Assembly: GCA_964575095.1 (NCBI GenBank)
Contig: CAZNPA010000002.1
Location: forward strand, 248,001 to 312,000
DNA length: 64,000 nt
Source: CAZNPA01 sp964575095
Lineage (GTDB): Bacteria > Pseudomonadota > Alphaproteobacteria > Rickettsiales > SXRF01
Direction: 5' to 3'
Below the pieces are notes generated by a model. The model was not told where the DNA came from. It was given only the letters and a program-made list of their open reading frames with translations, and searched no databases. Below are positions 42,207-50,097 of this stretch, piece by piece. The translations under genes and the position numbers were made by a program. Within the stretch, counting starts at the first letter, position 1, and every line of letters begins with the position of its first letter.

Positions 42207-43184
42207 TTACTCAGTTGACAGTGATTCCATTAAGGTTTGCATATCAGCCGGTGGTTTGCATGTAAATCGCATTTTTTCGCCGGTTTTGGGATGTATGAGC
42301 GTCAGCGCCTTGGCGTGCAACGCCTGGCGGTGAAACGCCAGGAGCACCGCTTTGGTTTCATCGGAAAGCGTTTTATACGCGCTGGCCTTTAATCGCTGCG
42401 CCGTGGCCTGACCATAGACCGGATCGCCCACCAGCGCATGGCCGATATGCGCCATATGCACGCGGATCTGGTGCGTGCGGCCCGTTTCCAATTGGCATTC
42501 GAGCAGCGAGAGCGCGCCGAAATCTTTAGTGACTTTATAATGCGTGACCGCTGCCTTGCCGCCTTTTTTCACCAGCGCCATTTTTTGCCGGTTCATCGGC
42601 GAGCGTCCGATATTGCCGGTGACGGTGCCGGATGGTAATTTCGGCACGCCCCACACCAGCGCCGTATACGTGCGCTTCAAGCTGCGATCGGCGAGCTGCT
42701 TGGAAAGATGCACATGCGACACATCGTTTTTAGCAACGACCAAAAGCCCGCTGGTGTCTTTGTCGATACGGTGCACAATGCCGGGACGTGCCACACCGCC
42801 GATGCCCGATAACGAATCTCCGCAATGCGCGAGAAGTGCATTAACCAGGGTGTTGTCGGGATTTCCGGCGCCGGGATGCACGGTTAAGCCAGCTTGCTTG
42901 TTGATGATGAGCAGGTCGTCGTCTTCGTAGATAATATTGAGCGCGATGTCCTGCGGCAGGAGATGCGAGGGGATCGCTTCGGGAACGGTGACGGTGAATT
43001 CCTGTCCGCGTTTGACCTTCACGTTCGCATCTTCTATAGCTGTGCCGTTACAAGCGACGCATCCGTTTTCGATCAGTGATTGCAGGCGGCTGCGCGAAAA
43101 TTCCGGCAGGCGCGCGACCAAAAATTTATCGAGGCGTGCGCCGATGTCGTCGTCGGTTGCAATAACAATGTGAGTAGCGTTCAT
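42207..43184 (-). CDS. rluD: RluA/RluD family 23S rRNA pseudouridine synthase
   Basis: 325 residues: an N-terminal S4 RNA-binding domain (ARLDKFLVARLPEFSRSRLQSLIENG) and a pseudouridine synthase domain with the catalytic Asp in GIVHRIDKDTSGLLVVAK. Closest to RluD, which modifies helix 69 of 23S rRNA. ATG 43184 gives the family start; it overlaps head-to-head with the start of the divergent gene 43183, so both 5' untranslated regions lie within the other gene. Confidence 0.92.
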   Translation of the reverse strand: MNATHIVIATDDDIGARLDKFLVARLPEFSRSRLQSLIENGCVACNGTAIEDANVKVKRGQEFTVTVPEAIPSHLLPQDIALNIIYEDDDLLIINKQAGLTVHPGAGNPDNTLVNALLAHCGDSLSGIGGVARPGIVHRIDKDTSGLLVVAKNDVSHVHLSKQLADRSLKRTYTALVWGVPKLPSGTVTGNIGRSPMNRQKMALVKKGGKAAVTHYKVTKDFGALSLLECQLETGRTHQIRVHMAHIGHALVGDPVYGQATAQRLKASAYKTLSDETKAVLLAFHRQALHAKALTLIHPKTGEKMRFTCKPPADMQTLMESLSTE

Positions 43185-43491
43185 GGAACCAGAACAAAAC
43201 TTAAAGCCGCTTAAAATGCTAGTCATTTCGATGGGCGTGTTGCTGATTGCCGGTACGATGGCGGTCGGTGTGCTGGCGTGGAAAAAGGGTTTTTCCGCGG
43301 CGCCGGTTTCAAACTGCATCGGCGGTACGGTCGATCTCAAAGGCCGCGGTACGATTATTTCCTCGCAGATTGAGGGCAATAAGCTGCGCCTTACCCTCAA
43401 AAAAGAGGCATTTAAGACCGAGATTGTCACACTCGATCTTTGCACCGGAAAAACCCTGGGCACACTTACCCTGGAGACAAGTAATAAATAG
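43183..43491 (+). CDS. Single-helix membrane protein, DUF6476-like, 102 aa
   Basis: N-terminal cytoplasmic segment, one membrane helix (MLVISMGVLLIAGTMAVGVLAW, about residues 12-33) and a small periplasmic beta-rich domain. Its position, divergent from rluD, and its layout resemble the alphaproteobacterial DUF6476 family; this match is from memory and uncertain. No strong ribosome-binding site is seen. Function unknown. Confidence 0.6.
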   Translation: MEPEQNLKPLKMLVISMGVLLIAGTMAVGVLAWKKGFSAAPVSNCIGGTVDLKGRGTIISSQIEGNKLRLTLKKEAFKTEIVTLDLCTGKTLGTLTLETSNK

Positions 43492-43524
43492 TTAATATAA
43501 TCAATAGGTTATTTCATATGAACC

Positions 43525-43568
43525 TTTTGTGACAGTGGCCGGAAAAATCCTCTCTCATAGTCACAAAA
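43525..43568. promoter_or_regulatory. TTTTGTGAC/GTCACAAAA inverted repeat upstream of gene 43628
   Basis: A 9-bp perfect inverted repeat with a 26-bp spacer. The half-site GTCACAAAA recurs at 44174-44182, upstream of the second gene of the trio. The TGTGA/TCACA cores resemble CRP-type half-sites but the spacing is wrong for one dimer. Confidence 0.35.
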
Positions 43569-43627
43569 CCTTCATTTTGTTTATGCGGCGGAATATGCGA
43601 TAGTATAGGCATATCAGGAGTGAATGT

Positions 43628-44143
43628 ATGTCTGACGACGATAACGAAGTACCCGAACACCCGGCGCTGAAGAAATTCAACCGGCCGCTGGAATACGCAA
43701 AATACGTCGGAAAAAGCGTGCTCAAAGGCGCGGTAAAAGGCGCGCTCATACTTGGAGCGTTGACCGGCGTTATTGGAATGATCGGTGGCGCCGCGCTTTT
43801 TGCCTGGATACCGTTTGTCGGACCCATTTTAGGAGCGATGGCCGGCGGTGGTCTAACCGCTGCATTGGGCGGGATAACCGCAGGTGCTATTTTAGGTGCT
43901 AAAACCGGTGCGGTGCTGGGTGGTGGTTTCGGACTTCTGGATGCCGGCGATGCTGTGGACGATGCAGAGGAAAAATGCAAAGAAATTTACAGCCGTAATG
44001 AAATGGACCAAGAACGCAGGACGTTGCTGGCTCAGCAGCGCAAGCGCGGTGCGATGCAATCGGCGCAATATGCGCAGGCGGCGGGGGTAGCCCCCAGCCT
44101 CGGATTGCCGATGGGGTTAGGTCAGGACGAACGGCAGGTATAA
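43628..44143 (+). CDS. Gly/Ala-rich membrane protein, trio gene 1, 171 aa
   Basis: Unrecognised. A charged N-terminus (MSDDDNEVPEHPALKKF) leads into a long glycine-rich hydrophobic region (about residues 35-110, IGGAALFAWIPFVGPILGAMAGGGL and further small-residue helices with GxxxG spacing), then a charged helical tail with a single Cys. AGGAG precedes the ATG. It is the first of three consecutive genes of similar style with no recognised neighbours. Confidence 0.7.
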   Translation: MSDDDNEVPEHPALKKFNRPLEYAKYVGKSVLKGAVKGALILGALTGVIGMIGGAALFAWIPFVGPILGAMAGGGLTAALGGITAGAILGAKTGAVLGGGFGLLDAGDAVDDAEEKCKEIYSRNEMDQERRTLLAQQRKRGAMQSAQYAQAAGVAPSLGLPMGLGQDERQV

Positions 44144-44173
44144 AGTTAGGAAAAACGATAGGTTAAGGACATT

Positions 44174-44217
44174 GTCACAAAAACTTAACTTGAGTGTAAT
44201 AGGGCTTGTGGCATAAT
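44174..44217 (+). promoter_or_regulatory. Promoter and shared GTCACAAAA motif upstream of gene 44256
   Basis: TTGAGT (44190-44195) and CATAAT (44212-44217) are 16 bp apart; the GTCACAAAA motif shared with the upstream gene lies at 44174-44182, just above the -35. Confidence 0.5.
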
Positions 44218-44255
44218 GGCGGTGTAGGAATTAAGGTATTGAAAAAGGTAGTTTT

Positions 44256-44819
44256 ATGGCAAGAGCAGTAGATCATGACGTGACCAGTTCCGTGGTCACC
44301 ACCGGCTGGGAAACCGGCAAAGGCATTATCGTTGGTGGATTGGTACCGGCGGTGGCTGCCGGTGTATTGACTGCAGGCGTAATCGCCTTCGGTGGCCTGC
44401 TGACCGGTGCCGGCGTTGCGGCGATGTTTACCGGCGCTGCCGGTACGGCCAGCATGATTGCCATCGCTGCGTTTTCCGCCGCTGCGTTTGCCGGATTGGG
44501 AACGCTTGGCGCCATAGTCGGCGGCGTTGTCGGGCTTTTTAAAGGCGGCAGCCGCATCAGCCGCGAGAAGCAGACCTACCAAGCGAAAGTCATGCAGCAT
44601 GCGCCCATCATCGAAGCCAGGATGGAAAATGCGAAAATGGCCGGTTACGAAGCCGGCGTGCAGGATGCGCAGCAAGCGATGGTTCGCCAGCTGCAATACG
44701 CCTCCTTGCAGCAGGAGATGAATAAGAACGAAGCCGCGTGCGGCAAATGCGTATCGCACGTTGCTAACGAGTTGCAGCGCCGTGAAACCGCCGCCGCAGC
44801 CGGAAAACAAATCGGATAA
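44256..44819 (+). CDS. Gly/Ala-rich membrane protein, trio gene 2, 187 aa
   Basis: Unrecognised. Residues about 20-95 form glycine-zipper-like hydrophobic helices (GIIVGGLVPAVAAGVLTAGV; AFAGLGTLGAIVGGVVGLF). The C-terminal half is a charged amphipathic helix (KQTYQAKVMQHAPIIEARMENAK cut here) with a CGKC pair near residue 162-165 that could be redox-active or bind metal. Own promoter-like sequence upstream. Twenty bases separate it from the third gene. Confidence 0.7.
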   Translation: MARAVDHDVTSSVVTTGWETGKGIIVGGLVPAVAAGVLTAGVIAFGGLLTGAGVAAMFTGAAGTASMIAIAAFSAAAFAGLGTLGAIVGGVVGLFKGGSRISREKQTYQAKVMQHAPIIEARMENAKMAGYEAGVQDAQQAMVRQLQYASLQQEMNKNEAACGKCVSHVANELQRRETAAAAGKQIG

Positions 44820-44839
44820 TGTAAGGAAGCAGGTAGATT

Positions 44840-45379
44840 ATGGTTGGACTTAAAGGAAATCACTTTCGTAAAGCCGGTGCACTCATTAGCAAAGCAGAGG
44901 CTAAGGGTACTCTCGATGCTTTAAAGAAAGAAGCTGGGGAGCTGGGAAAAGCGGTTTCCGCTGCGACTGGGAAAGGTACTTTGGCAGCGGGCGAAAAAAG
45001 CCTGGAAGAGCTTTTGGCAGGCGCAACGCGCTGGCAGAAATTTAATTACCATCTCGGTAATTCCGGTGTTTATCGCTTCGCCAAAAAAACCGGCCTTGCT
45101 GCGGCATTGGTCGGCGGCACCGTGGCGCTGGGCGTCATCGCCAGCCGCATGGGCAGTAAACGCCGCTACCGTCCCGAGGATAATATCGATCAGGCCCAGG
45201 CCGATCTCGCTGCGCTGCAAGCGTCGATGCCGATGGGCCCGGCCGATGGCCGCGCACCTAACGAATGGCAGAATAAGATGCGCCCCGGCGCTGCCGCGCA
45301 GGTGGCCGCCCAGCCGGCGATGACGGCGGTGGCTCCGGAATCGGTGCAGGATTTAGGCGCTCCGACGCCCTCGCGCTAA
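44840..45379 (+). CDS. Single-helix Ala-rich protein, trio gene 3, 179 aa
   Basis: Unrecognised. An N-terminal helical, Lys/Glu-rich region (EAKGTLDALKKEAGELGKAV) is followed by one membrane helix (GLAAALVGGTVALGVIASRMG, about residues 85-105) and a low-complexity Ala/Pro/Met tail. A GGAAG site precedes the ATG. Probably cotranscribed with trio gene 2. Function unknown. Confidence 0.7.
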   Translation: MVGLKGNHFRKAGALISKAEAKGTLDALKKEAGELGKAVSAATGKGTLAAGEKSLEELLAGATRWQKFNYHLGNSGVYRFAKKTGLAAALVGGTVALGVIASRMGSKRRYRPEDNIDQAQADLAALQASMPMGPADGRAPNEWQNKMRPGAAAQVAAQPAMTAVAPESVQDLGAPTPSR

Positions 45380-45390
45380 TCCAAGATTTT

Positions 45391-45510
45391 ACTCCCCCTT
45401 GAGGGGGGAGTCGCAGAGCGCGAAGCGCGATGCGGTGGGGGTGTAACCCCTCACGGCTCAAGCCGCGCCTTTCGGCTTGCTCTCGCCCGCTCTCCCCCAA
45501 GGGGAGAGCT
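45391..45510. repeat. G/C-run palindromic repeat before rpsD (family 2)
   Basis: About 120 bp: CTCCCCCTTGAGGGGGGAG hairpin, GCGCGAAGCGCG, GGTGGGGGT, then ACCCCTCACGGCTCAAGCCG, GCTTGCTCTCGCCCGC and a closing CTCTCCCCCAAGGGGAGAG hairpin. It starts 12 bp after trio gene 3 and ends 12 bp before the rpsD promoter. Confidence 0.9.
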
Positions 45511-45521
45511 AAAATGTGCCG

Positions 45522-45549
45522 TTGACAGCCGCGTTTTTATGGGTATAGT
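45522..45549 (+). promoter_or_regulatory. rpsD promoter
   Basis: Perfect TTGACA (45522-45527) and TATAGT (45544-45549) with a 16-bp spacer, about 42 bp before the rpsD start. Confidence 0.75.
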
Positions 45550-45590
45550 CCTCACCTCTTTGAAACTATGGGCTATATAAGGATACGCAC

Positions 45591-46208
45591 GTGAGCAAAC
45601 GCATTAACGCCAAATTCAAAATCAGCCGCCGTCTGGGCGCGAGCCTCTGGGGCGATGCCAAGGATCCCGTCCATAAGCGCTCCTACGCGCCCGGCCAGCA
45701 CGGTGCCGCCAAGCGCCGCAAAACCTCCGACTACGGCCTGCAGCTGCGCGAAAAGCAGAAGCTCAAAGGCTATTACGGCAACATCAACGAGCGCCAGTTC
45801 CGCAAGATCTACGCTGAAGCCGCTCGTCGCCGCGGCGATACCGGCGAGAATTTGATCGGCCTCTTGGAATGCCGCCTGGACACCGTCGTCTACCGCATGG
45901 GCGTCGTCCCCAGCGTGTTCGCCGCCCGCCAGTTCGTCAACCACGGCCACGTGCGCGTCAACGGCAAGAAAGTCAATATCTCGAGCTATAACGTGCAGGA
46001 AGGCGACGTCGTCGAAGTGCGCGAGAAATCGAAGCAGCTGACGAAAGTGCTGGAGATCATCCAGAACCCGGAACGCAGCGTGCCGGAGTATATCGAGTTC
46101 GACAAGAACGCGCTTTCTGCCAAATTCCTGCGCATGCCCAAACTCGCCGAAGTGCCGTATCCGGTGCAGATGCAGCCCAACTTCGTCATCGAGTTCTATT
46201 CCAGATAA
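45591..46208 (+). CDS. rpsD: Ribosomal protein uS4
   Basis: Primary 16S rRNA-binding protein of the small subunit, 205 residues, with the N-terminal ISRRLGASLWGDAKDP segment and the S4 RNA-binding domain (CRLDTVVYRMGVVPSVFAARQFVNHGHV). It begins with GTG, preceded by AAGGA. As in many alphaproteobacteria it stands alone rather than in the rpsM-rpoA operon. Confidence 0.98.
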   Translation: MSKRINAKFKISRRLGASLWGDAKDPVHKRSYAPGQHGAAKRRKTSDYGLQLREKQKLKGYYGNINERQFRKIYAEAARRRGDTGENLIGLLECRLDTVVYRMGVVPSVFAARQFVNHGHVRVNGKKVNISSYNVQEGDVVEVREKSKQLTKVLEIIQNPERSVPEYIEFDKNALSAKFLRMPKLAEVPYPVQMQPNFVIEFYSR

Positions 46209-46330
46209 TTTTCTACTAGGCTGGCCGGCTCGCTTGCTTTTGCTGCGCTTCGGTGCTCACGTACTAATTGTGTACGCTCCGCTCCGATGCTCGCAAAACC
46301 TTTCGCATCCGGCTCAGCCTAGCGAAAATT
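46207..46330. repeat. Complete CTAGGCTGG palindrome (family 4)
   Basis: AATTTTC(T)ACTAGGCTGG... GCTGCGCTTCGGTGCTCACG, centre TACTAATTGTGTA, then CGCTCCGCTCCGATGCTCG... CAGCCTAGCGAAAATT. About 124 bp, starting at the rpsD stop. A solo left arm is at 24808-24842. It fills the first third of the 382-bp rpsD-mraZ gap. Confidence 0.85.
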
Positions 46331-46448
46331 TTATTTCCACGGTAGGGCGCTGTCACATTCTTGCCACCCTCCCATAATTAATCATTTTTACGGCAAACCC
46401 GCAATTTTGCTAGGGTTTATAAATTTCTCATTGTTATTCATGGCCTTA

Positions 46449-46474
46449 TAAAAGCGCTTTTTGCGCTTTTTTTT
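46449..46474 (+). terminator. Terminator upstream of mraZ
   Basis: AAAGCGC / GCGCTTT stem with a T5 loop, followed by T8. Presumably ends the rpsD transcript and isolates the dcw cluster. Confidence 0.8.
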
Positions 46475-46493
46475 ATAATCGCGACTTGACTTG

Positions 46494-46538
46494 CCCATGA
46501 AACACCATTAGCGTCCCAATATTACCCATGAATTCCCA
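46494..46538 (+). promoter_or_regulatory. MraZ box upstream of mraZ
   Basis: CCCA tetramers (TGGG on the other strand) begin at 46515, 46525 and 46535, exactly 10 bp apart, with a further one at 46494. TGGGN repeats separated by 5 bp are the known operator of MraZ in E. coli, so the cluster is probably autoregulated. Confidence 0.8.
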
Positions 46539-46590
46539 TCCTGAACAAACCGCAGGGAAATGGCTCAAACACTAAAGATTCCGCAGCACA

Positions 46591-47037
46591 ATGTTATTTT
46601 TATCGACCTACCGCAATCGGCTCGACAAGAAGGGCCGCCTCTCCGTTCCGGCGCAGTTCCGTGCGGCGCTGGCGGCGCAGGAATTTTCCGGCATCGTCGC
46701 CTATGCCTCGCCGATGCATGGATGCATCGAGGCGTGCGGCATGCAGCGCATCCAAAAATTGAACCAGCGCATCGAGCGGCTGGACCCGTATTCAGAGGAG
46801 CATGACGCACTGGCTATGACCTTATTCGGCGAAAGCGTGCAACTGATGTTCGATACCGAAGGCCGCGTCATGCTGCCCGCCACGCTGATCGATTTTGCAA
46901 AACTCAAGGAAGACACCGCCATCGTTGGCAAGGGCGAAACGTTTGAAATCTGGGAACCGAAGGCGTTTGAAGCGCATGCCAAGCGCGCACGCGAATTGGC
47001 GCGCACCAAGCGCTCGCACTTGCGGGGCGACGCATGA
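46591..47037 (+). CDS. mraZ: Transcriptional regulator MraZ
   Basis: 148-residue AbrB-like DNA-binding protein with two SpoVT-AbrB units (FLSTYRNRLDKKGRLSVPAQFR and QLMFDTEGRVMLPATLIDFA). It forms rings and represses the dcw operon by binding TGGG repeats, which are present just upstream at 46515-46538. The start matches the family. It overlaps rsmH by 4 bp. Confidence 0.96.
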   Translation: MLFLSTYRNRLDKKGRLSVPAQFRAALAAQEFSGIVAYASPMHGCIEACGMQRIQKLNQRIERLDPYSEEHDALAMTLFGESVQLMFDTEGRVMLPATLIDFAKLKEDTAIVGKGETFEIWEPKAFEAHAKRARELARTKRSHLRGDA

Positions 47038-47975
47038 AACACGCACACATTCCGGTCATGTTGCACGAGATGCTCGACTGGCTGTCGCCCAAGGCGCGCG
47101 GCACCTATATCGACGGCACCTTCGGCGCCGGCGGATATTCGCAGGCGATATTGCAAGCCGCCAATTGCCGCGTCTTCGCCATCGACCGCGACCCGACGAC
47201 GCGCCAGTTCGCCGAGCGTTTGGAACGCGATTTTTCCGATCGCTTCATCTGGCTGCTCGGAAATTTCTCCGACATGTGCTCGCTGGTGGCAACCCACGGC
47301 ATCCACGAAGTCGACGGCATCGTGCTCGACCTCGGCATGTCGTCGATGCAGGTCGACCAGGCCGAGCGCGGATTTTCGTTCAAGCAGGAAGGCCCGCTCG
47401 ACATGCGCATGTCAAAAGACGGCATGAGCGCCGCCCAGGTGGTGAACGAGGCGAGCGAACAGGAACTGGCCGACATACTTTATTATTACGGCGAGGAAAA
47501 AGCGTCGCGCAAGATCGCGCATGCCATCGTCAAAGAACGCGCCCAGGCGCCGATCACCAGCACTCGCCAGCTGGCGGAGATCGTGCGTAACGTTGTCGGC
47601 GGCAAGCACAAGAAAAGCGATCCGGCGACCAAAAGTTTTCAGGCGCTGCGCATCCACGTCAACCAGGAATTCGAGGCACTCGAGAAGGGACTCCAATCGG
47701 CCGAAAGCCTGCTCGCCCCCGGCGGCAAGCTGGTCGTCGTTGCGTTCCATTCGCTTGAAGACCGCCTCGTCAAACGTTTCTTGATCTCCCGTTGCGGTAA
47801 ACTTGGGGAGCCTTCGCGCCATCTGCCCGATCGGCAGGTGGCACAGGAGGTTCCCCACTTTTTTTTACCCAAGCCGGGCAAACGTACCGCCAGCGCAGCC
47901 GAATGCGAAGAAAACCCGCGTGCGCGTTCGGCGGTGATGCGCATGATGGTACGCGCTGACGATAATGCAGGGTAG
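47034..47975 (+). CDS. rsmH: 16S rRNA m4C1402 methyltransferase
   Basis: SAM-dependent N4-methyltransferase (MraW), 313 residues: HIPVMLHEMLDWL at the start, the SAM motif YIDGTFGAGGYS, DLGMSSMQVDQAERGFSF and the C-terminal FHSLEDRLVKRF. It overlaps mraZ by 4 bp. Confidence 0.97.
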   Translation: MKHAHIPVMLHEMLDWLSPKARGTYIDGTFGAGGYSQAILQAANCRVFAIDRDPTTRQFAERLERDFSDRFIWLLGNFSDMCSLVATHGIHEVDGIVLDLGMSSMQVDQAERGFSFKQEGPLDMRMSKDGMSAAQVVNEASEQELADILYYYGEEKASRKIAHAIVKERAQAPITSTRQLAEIVRNVVGGKHKKSDPATKSFQALRIHVNQEFEALEKGLQSAESLLAPGGKLVVVAFHSLEDRLVKRFLISRCGKLGEPSRHLPDRQVAQEVPHFFLPKPGKRTASAAECEENPRARSAVMRMMVRADDNAG

Positions 47976-47980
47976 GCGCT

Positions 47981-48337
47981 ATGCGCCGGTTGCCGCTCTT
48001 CGCATGGGTATTCGTTGTCGCGCTGGCCATCTTCTTGCTTTACCGCGTCAAATACGAAGTGCAGTCGCTCAAAAGCCAGGTCGCCGAGGCGTCGCACGAT
48101 CTTGATGCCGAAAGAGAAGCGCTGCGCGTCGTGGCGGCGGAATGGGCATATTTGAACCGCCCCGAGCGCCTGAAGCAACTTTCCAATAAATACCTATCGT
48201 CGTCCAGCGTCACCGCCGACCGCGTCGCTGAAATAGAAGCCATTCCGTTCCCGAAACAAATGCAGGCGACGAACGAAAAGAAATCCCTTGCGCCGACACT
48301 GGTCAAATTCGATACCGGTGGGGAAAACGCCGAGTGA
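47981..48337 (+). CDS. ftsL: Cell division protein FtsL
   Basis: 118-residue bitopic divisome protein: short cytoplasmic part, membrane helix (FAWVFVVALAIFLLYRV, residues 7-23), then a coiled coil (VKYEVQSLKSQVAEASHDLDA cut here) and the AEWAYLNRPERLKQLSNKYL signature of alphaproteobacterial FtsL. It partners FtsQ and FtsB. Five bp after rsmH, overlapping ftsI by 4 bp. Confidence 0.92.
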   Translation: MRRLPLFAWVFVVALAIFLLYRVKYEVQSLKSQVAEASHDLDAEREALRVVAAEWAYLNRPERLKQLSNKYLSSSSVTADRVAEIEAIPFPKQMQATNEKKSLAPTLVKFDTGGENAE

Positions 48338-50097
48338 GCCGCACCCCGCGCAAGGTCATCGTCAAGGAAAGCACCGGCAGGAAACTGATCGAGCAAAGCC
48401 GCGTGCGCATGCTCTGCGTCGGATTATTTTTCCTGCTCTGCTTCGGCAGCATTTGCGCGCGCCTGATCGACATCGCCGTCATCCATAACCCGAAAGCGGC
48501 GACAATCACGGTGAGCGACCCCGATTCCGGCGACGAGCAGGTGGCGGTCGCGTCCTCGGAGCCGCAGCTGGCGCGCGGCGATATCGTCGACAGGAACGGC
48601 GAGCTGTTGGCGACGAGCCTGGTCACCGCCTCCGTCTACGCCAACCCGAAGGAAATCAAAAACATCGAAGAGGCCGCCACACGCCTTTCGCAGGCGCTCG
48701 GCATGGACGGCAAGCAGCTGCTATCCCGTTTGCAAAGCGGCAAGAGTTTCGTCTGGGTTAAACGCAATCTTGCGCCCAGGGAACAGCAGGCGGTCAACAG
48801 CCTCGGCATCCCCGGCCTTTATTTTTCGCCCGAAGAGCGGCGCGTTTATCCCTATGGCAATTTGCTGGCGCACGTCGTGGGATACGTCGGTGTCGATAAC
48901 CACGGGCTGGCCGGGCTCGAAAAACAATTCGACCGGCAGCTCAAAAATCCCGGCGGCGGCGATCCGATGACGCTTTCCATCGACGTGCGCCTGCAGGCGA
49001 TTTTGCGCGAGGAAACGCAGAAAGCCGTCGATACATTCAGGGCCATCGGCGCCGTCGGCGTGATTATGGATGTGCGATCGGGCGAGCTGCTGTCGATGGT
49101 GTCGCTGCCGGATTTTGACCCGCACAAGCCGGGCAAGGCGCCGGATGCGGCGCGTTTCAACCGTGTGGCACTCGGCACCTACGAAATGGGCTCGACGTTT
49201 AAAAGTTTCACGCTGGCAATGGCGATGGAATACGGCACGGCGACCATGCAAAGCGGTTACGACGCCACCAATCCGCTCAAGATTTCTACCTTCACCATTC
49301 AGGATTCGCATCCGCAGAAACGCTACCTCACCATTCCCGAGATTTATGCCTACTCGTCCAATATCGGCGCGGCCAAGGCGGCGCTCGATGTCGGCACCAA
49401 GCGGCAGAAAGCCTTCCTCGATAAAATCGGCATGATGAAACCGATCGAAATCGAACTGCCGGAAAAAGCGCCGACGCTTTACCCATCCGAGTGGAAGGAA
49501 ATAAACACCGTCACCATCGCTTACGGCCACGGCATTTCGGTATCGCCGCTCCATCTCGTGCGCGGCGTCGCCACGCTGGTCGACGGCGGCACGCTGCCCA
49601 GGCTGACGTTGCTGAGAGACGGCAATAAAAACCGGCCGCAAGGCGAGCGCGTCGTCTCCGAGCAGACGTCGAAGAACATGCGCCGGCTGATGCGCCTCGT
49701 TGTCGATCACGGCACGGCGACCAAAGCCGACGTGCCCGGTTACCGCGTCGGCGGAAAGACCGGCACCGCTGAAAAAGTCACCGGCGGCGGCTATAGCGAC
49801 AGCGCCAAGCTCGCCTCCTTCATCAGCGTCTTTCCCGTCGACGATCCGCAATATGTCGTATTGGTGATGGTTGACGAGCCCAAGGGCGACAAATCCACAT
49901 TCGGTTTTGCCACCGGCGGCTGGATTGCCGCACCCGTGGTCGGCGAGGTGATCTCGCGCATGGGGCCGATGCTGGGCCTTTCGCCGCAATTCGACACACC
50001 GGGCGACGACGCTGAGAAATTCTGGGTGAACCGTAAACCGGAATTGCCGACGGCTCCGGTTGCGGCTAAAACATACCTTCATGCCGTCTCTTATTGA
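48334..50097 (+). CDS. ftsI: Peptidoglycan transpeptidase FtsI (PBP3)
   Basis: Septal D,D-transpeptidase, 587 residues. A membrane helix near residues 28-46 precedes the dimerisation domain; active-site motifs are STFK (Ser287), SSN in YSSNIGAAK and KTG in GGKTGTAEK. Starts with GTG overlapping the ftsL stop (GTGA). Its last 17 bases overlap the murE start. Confidence 0.97.
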   Translation: MSRTPRKVIVKESTGRKLIEQSRVRMLCVGLFFLLCFGSICARLIDIAVIHNPKAATITVSDPDSGDEQVAVASSEPQLARGDIVDRNGELLATSLVTASVYANPKEIKNIEEAATRLSQALGMDGKQLLSRLQSGKSFVWVKRNLAPREQQAVNSLGIPGLYFSPEERRVYPYGNLLAHVVGYVGVDNHGLAGLEKQFDRQLKNPGGGDPMTLSIDVRLQAILREETQKAVDTFRAIGAVGVIMDVRSGELLSMVSLPDFDPHKPGKAPDAARFNRVALGTYEMGSTFKSFTLAMAMEYGTATMQSGYDATNPLKISTFTIQDSHPQKRYLTIPEIYAYSSNIGAAKAALDVGTKRQKAFLDKIGMMKPIEIELPEKAPTLYPSEWKEINTVTIAYGHGISVSPLHLVRGVATLVDGGTLPRLTLLRDGNKNRPQGERVVSEQTSKNMRRLMRLVVDHGTATKADVPGYRVGGKTGTAEKVTGGGYSDSAKLASFISVFPVDDPQYVVLVMVDEPKGDKSTFGFATGGWIAAPVVGEVISRMGPMLGLSPQFDTPGDDAEKFWVNRKPELPTAPVAAKTYLHAVSY

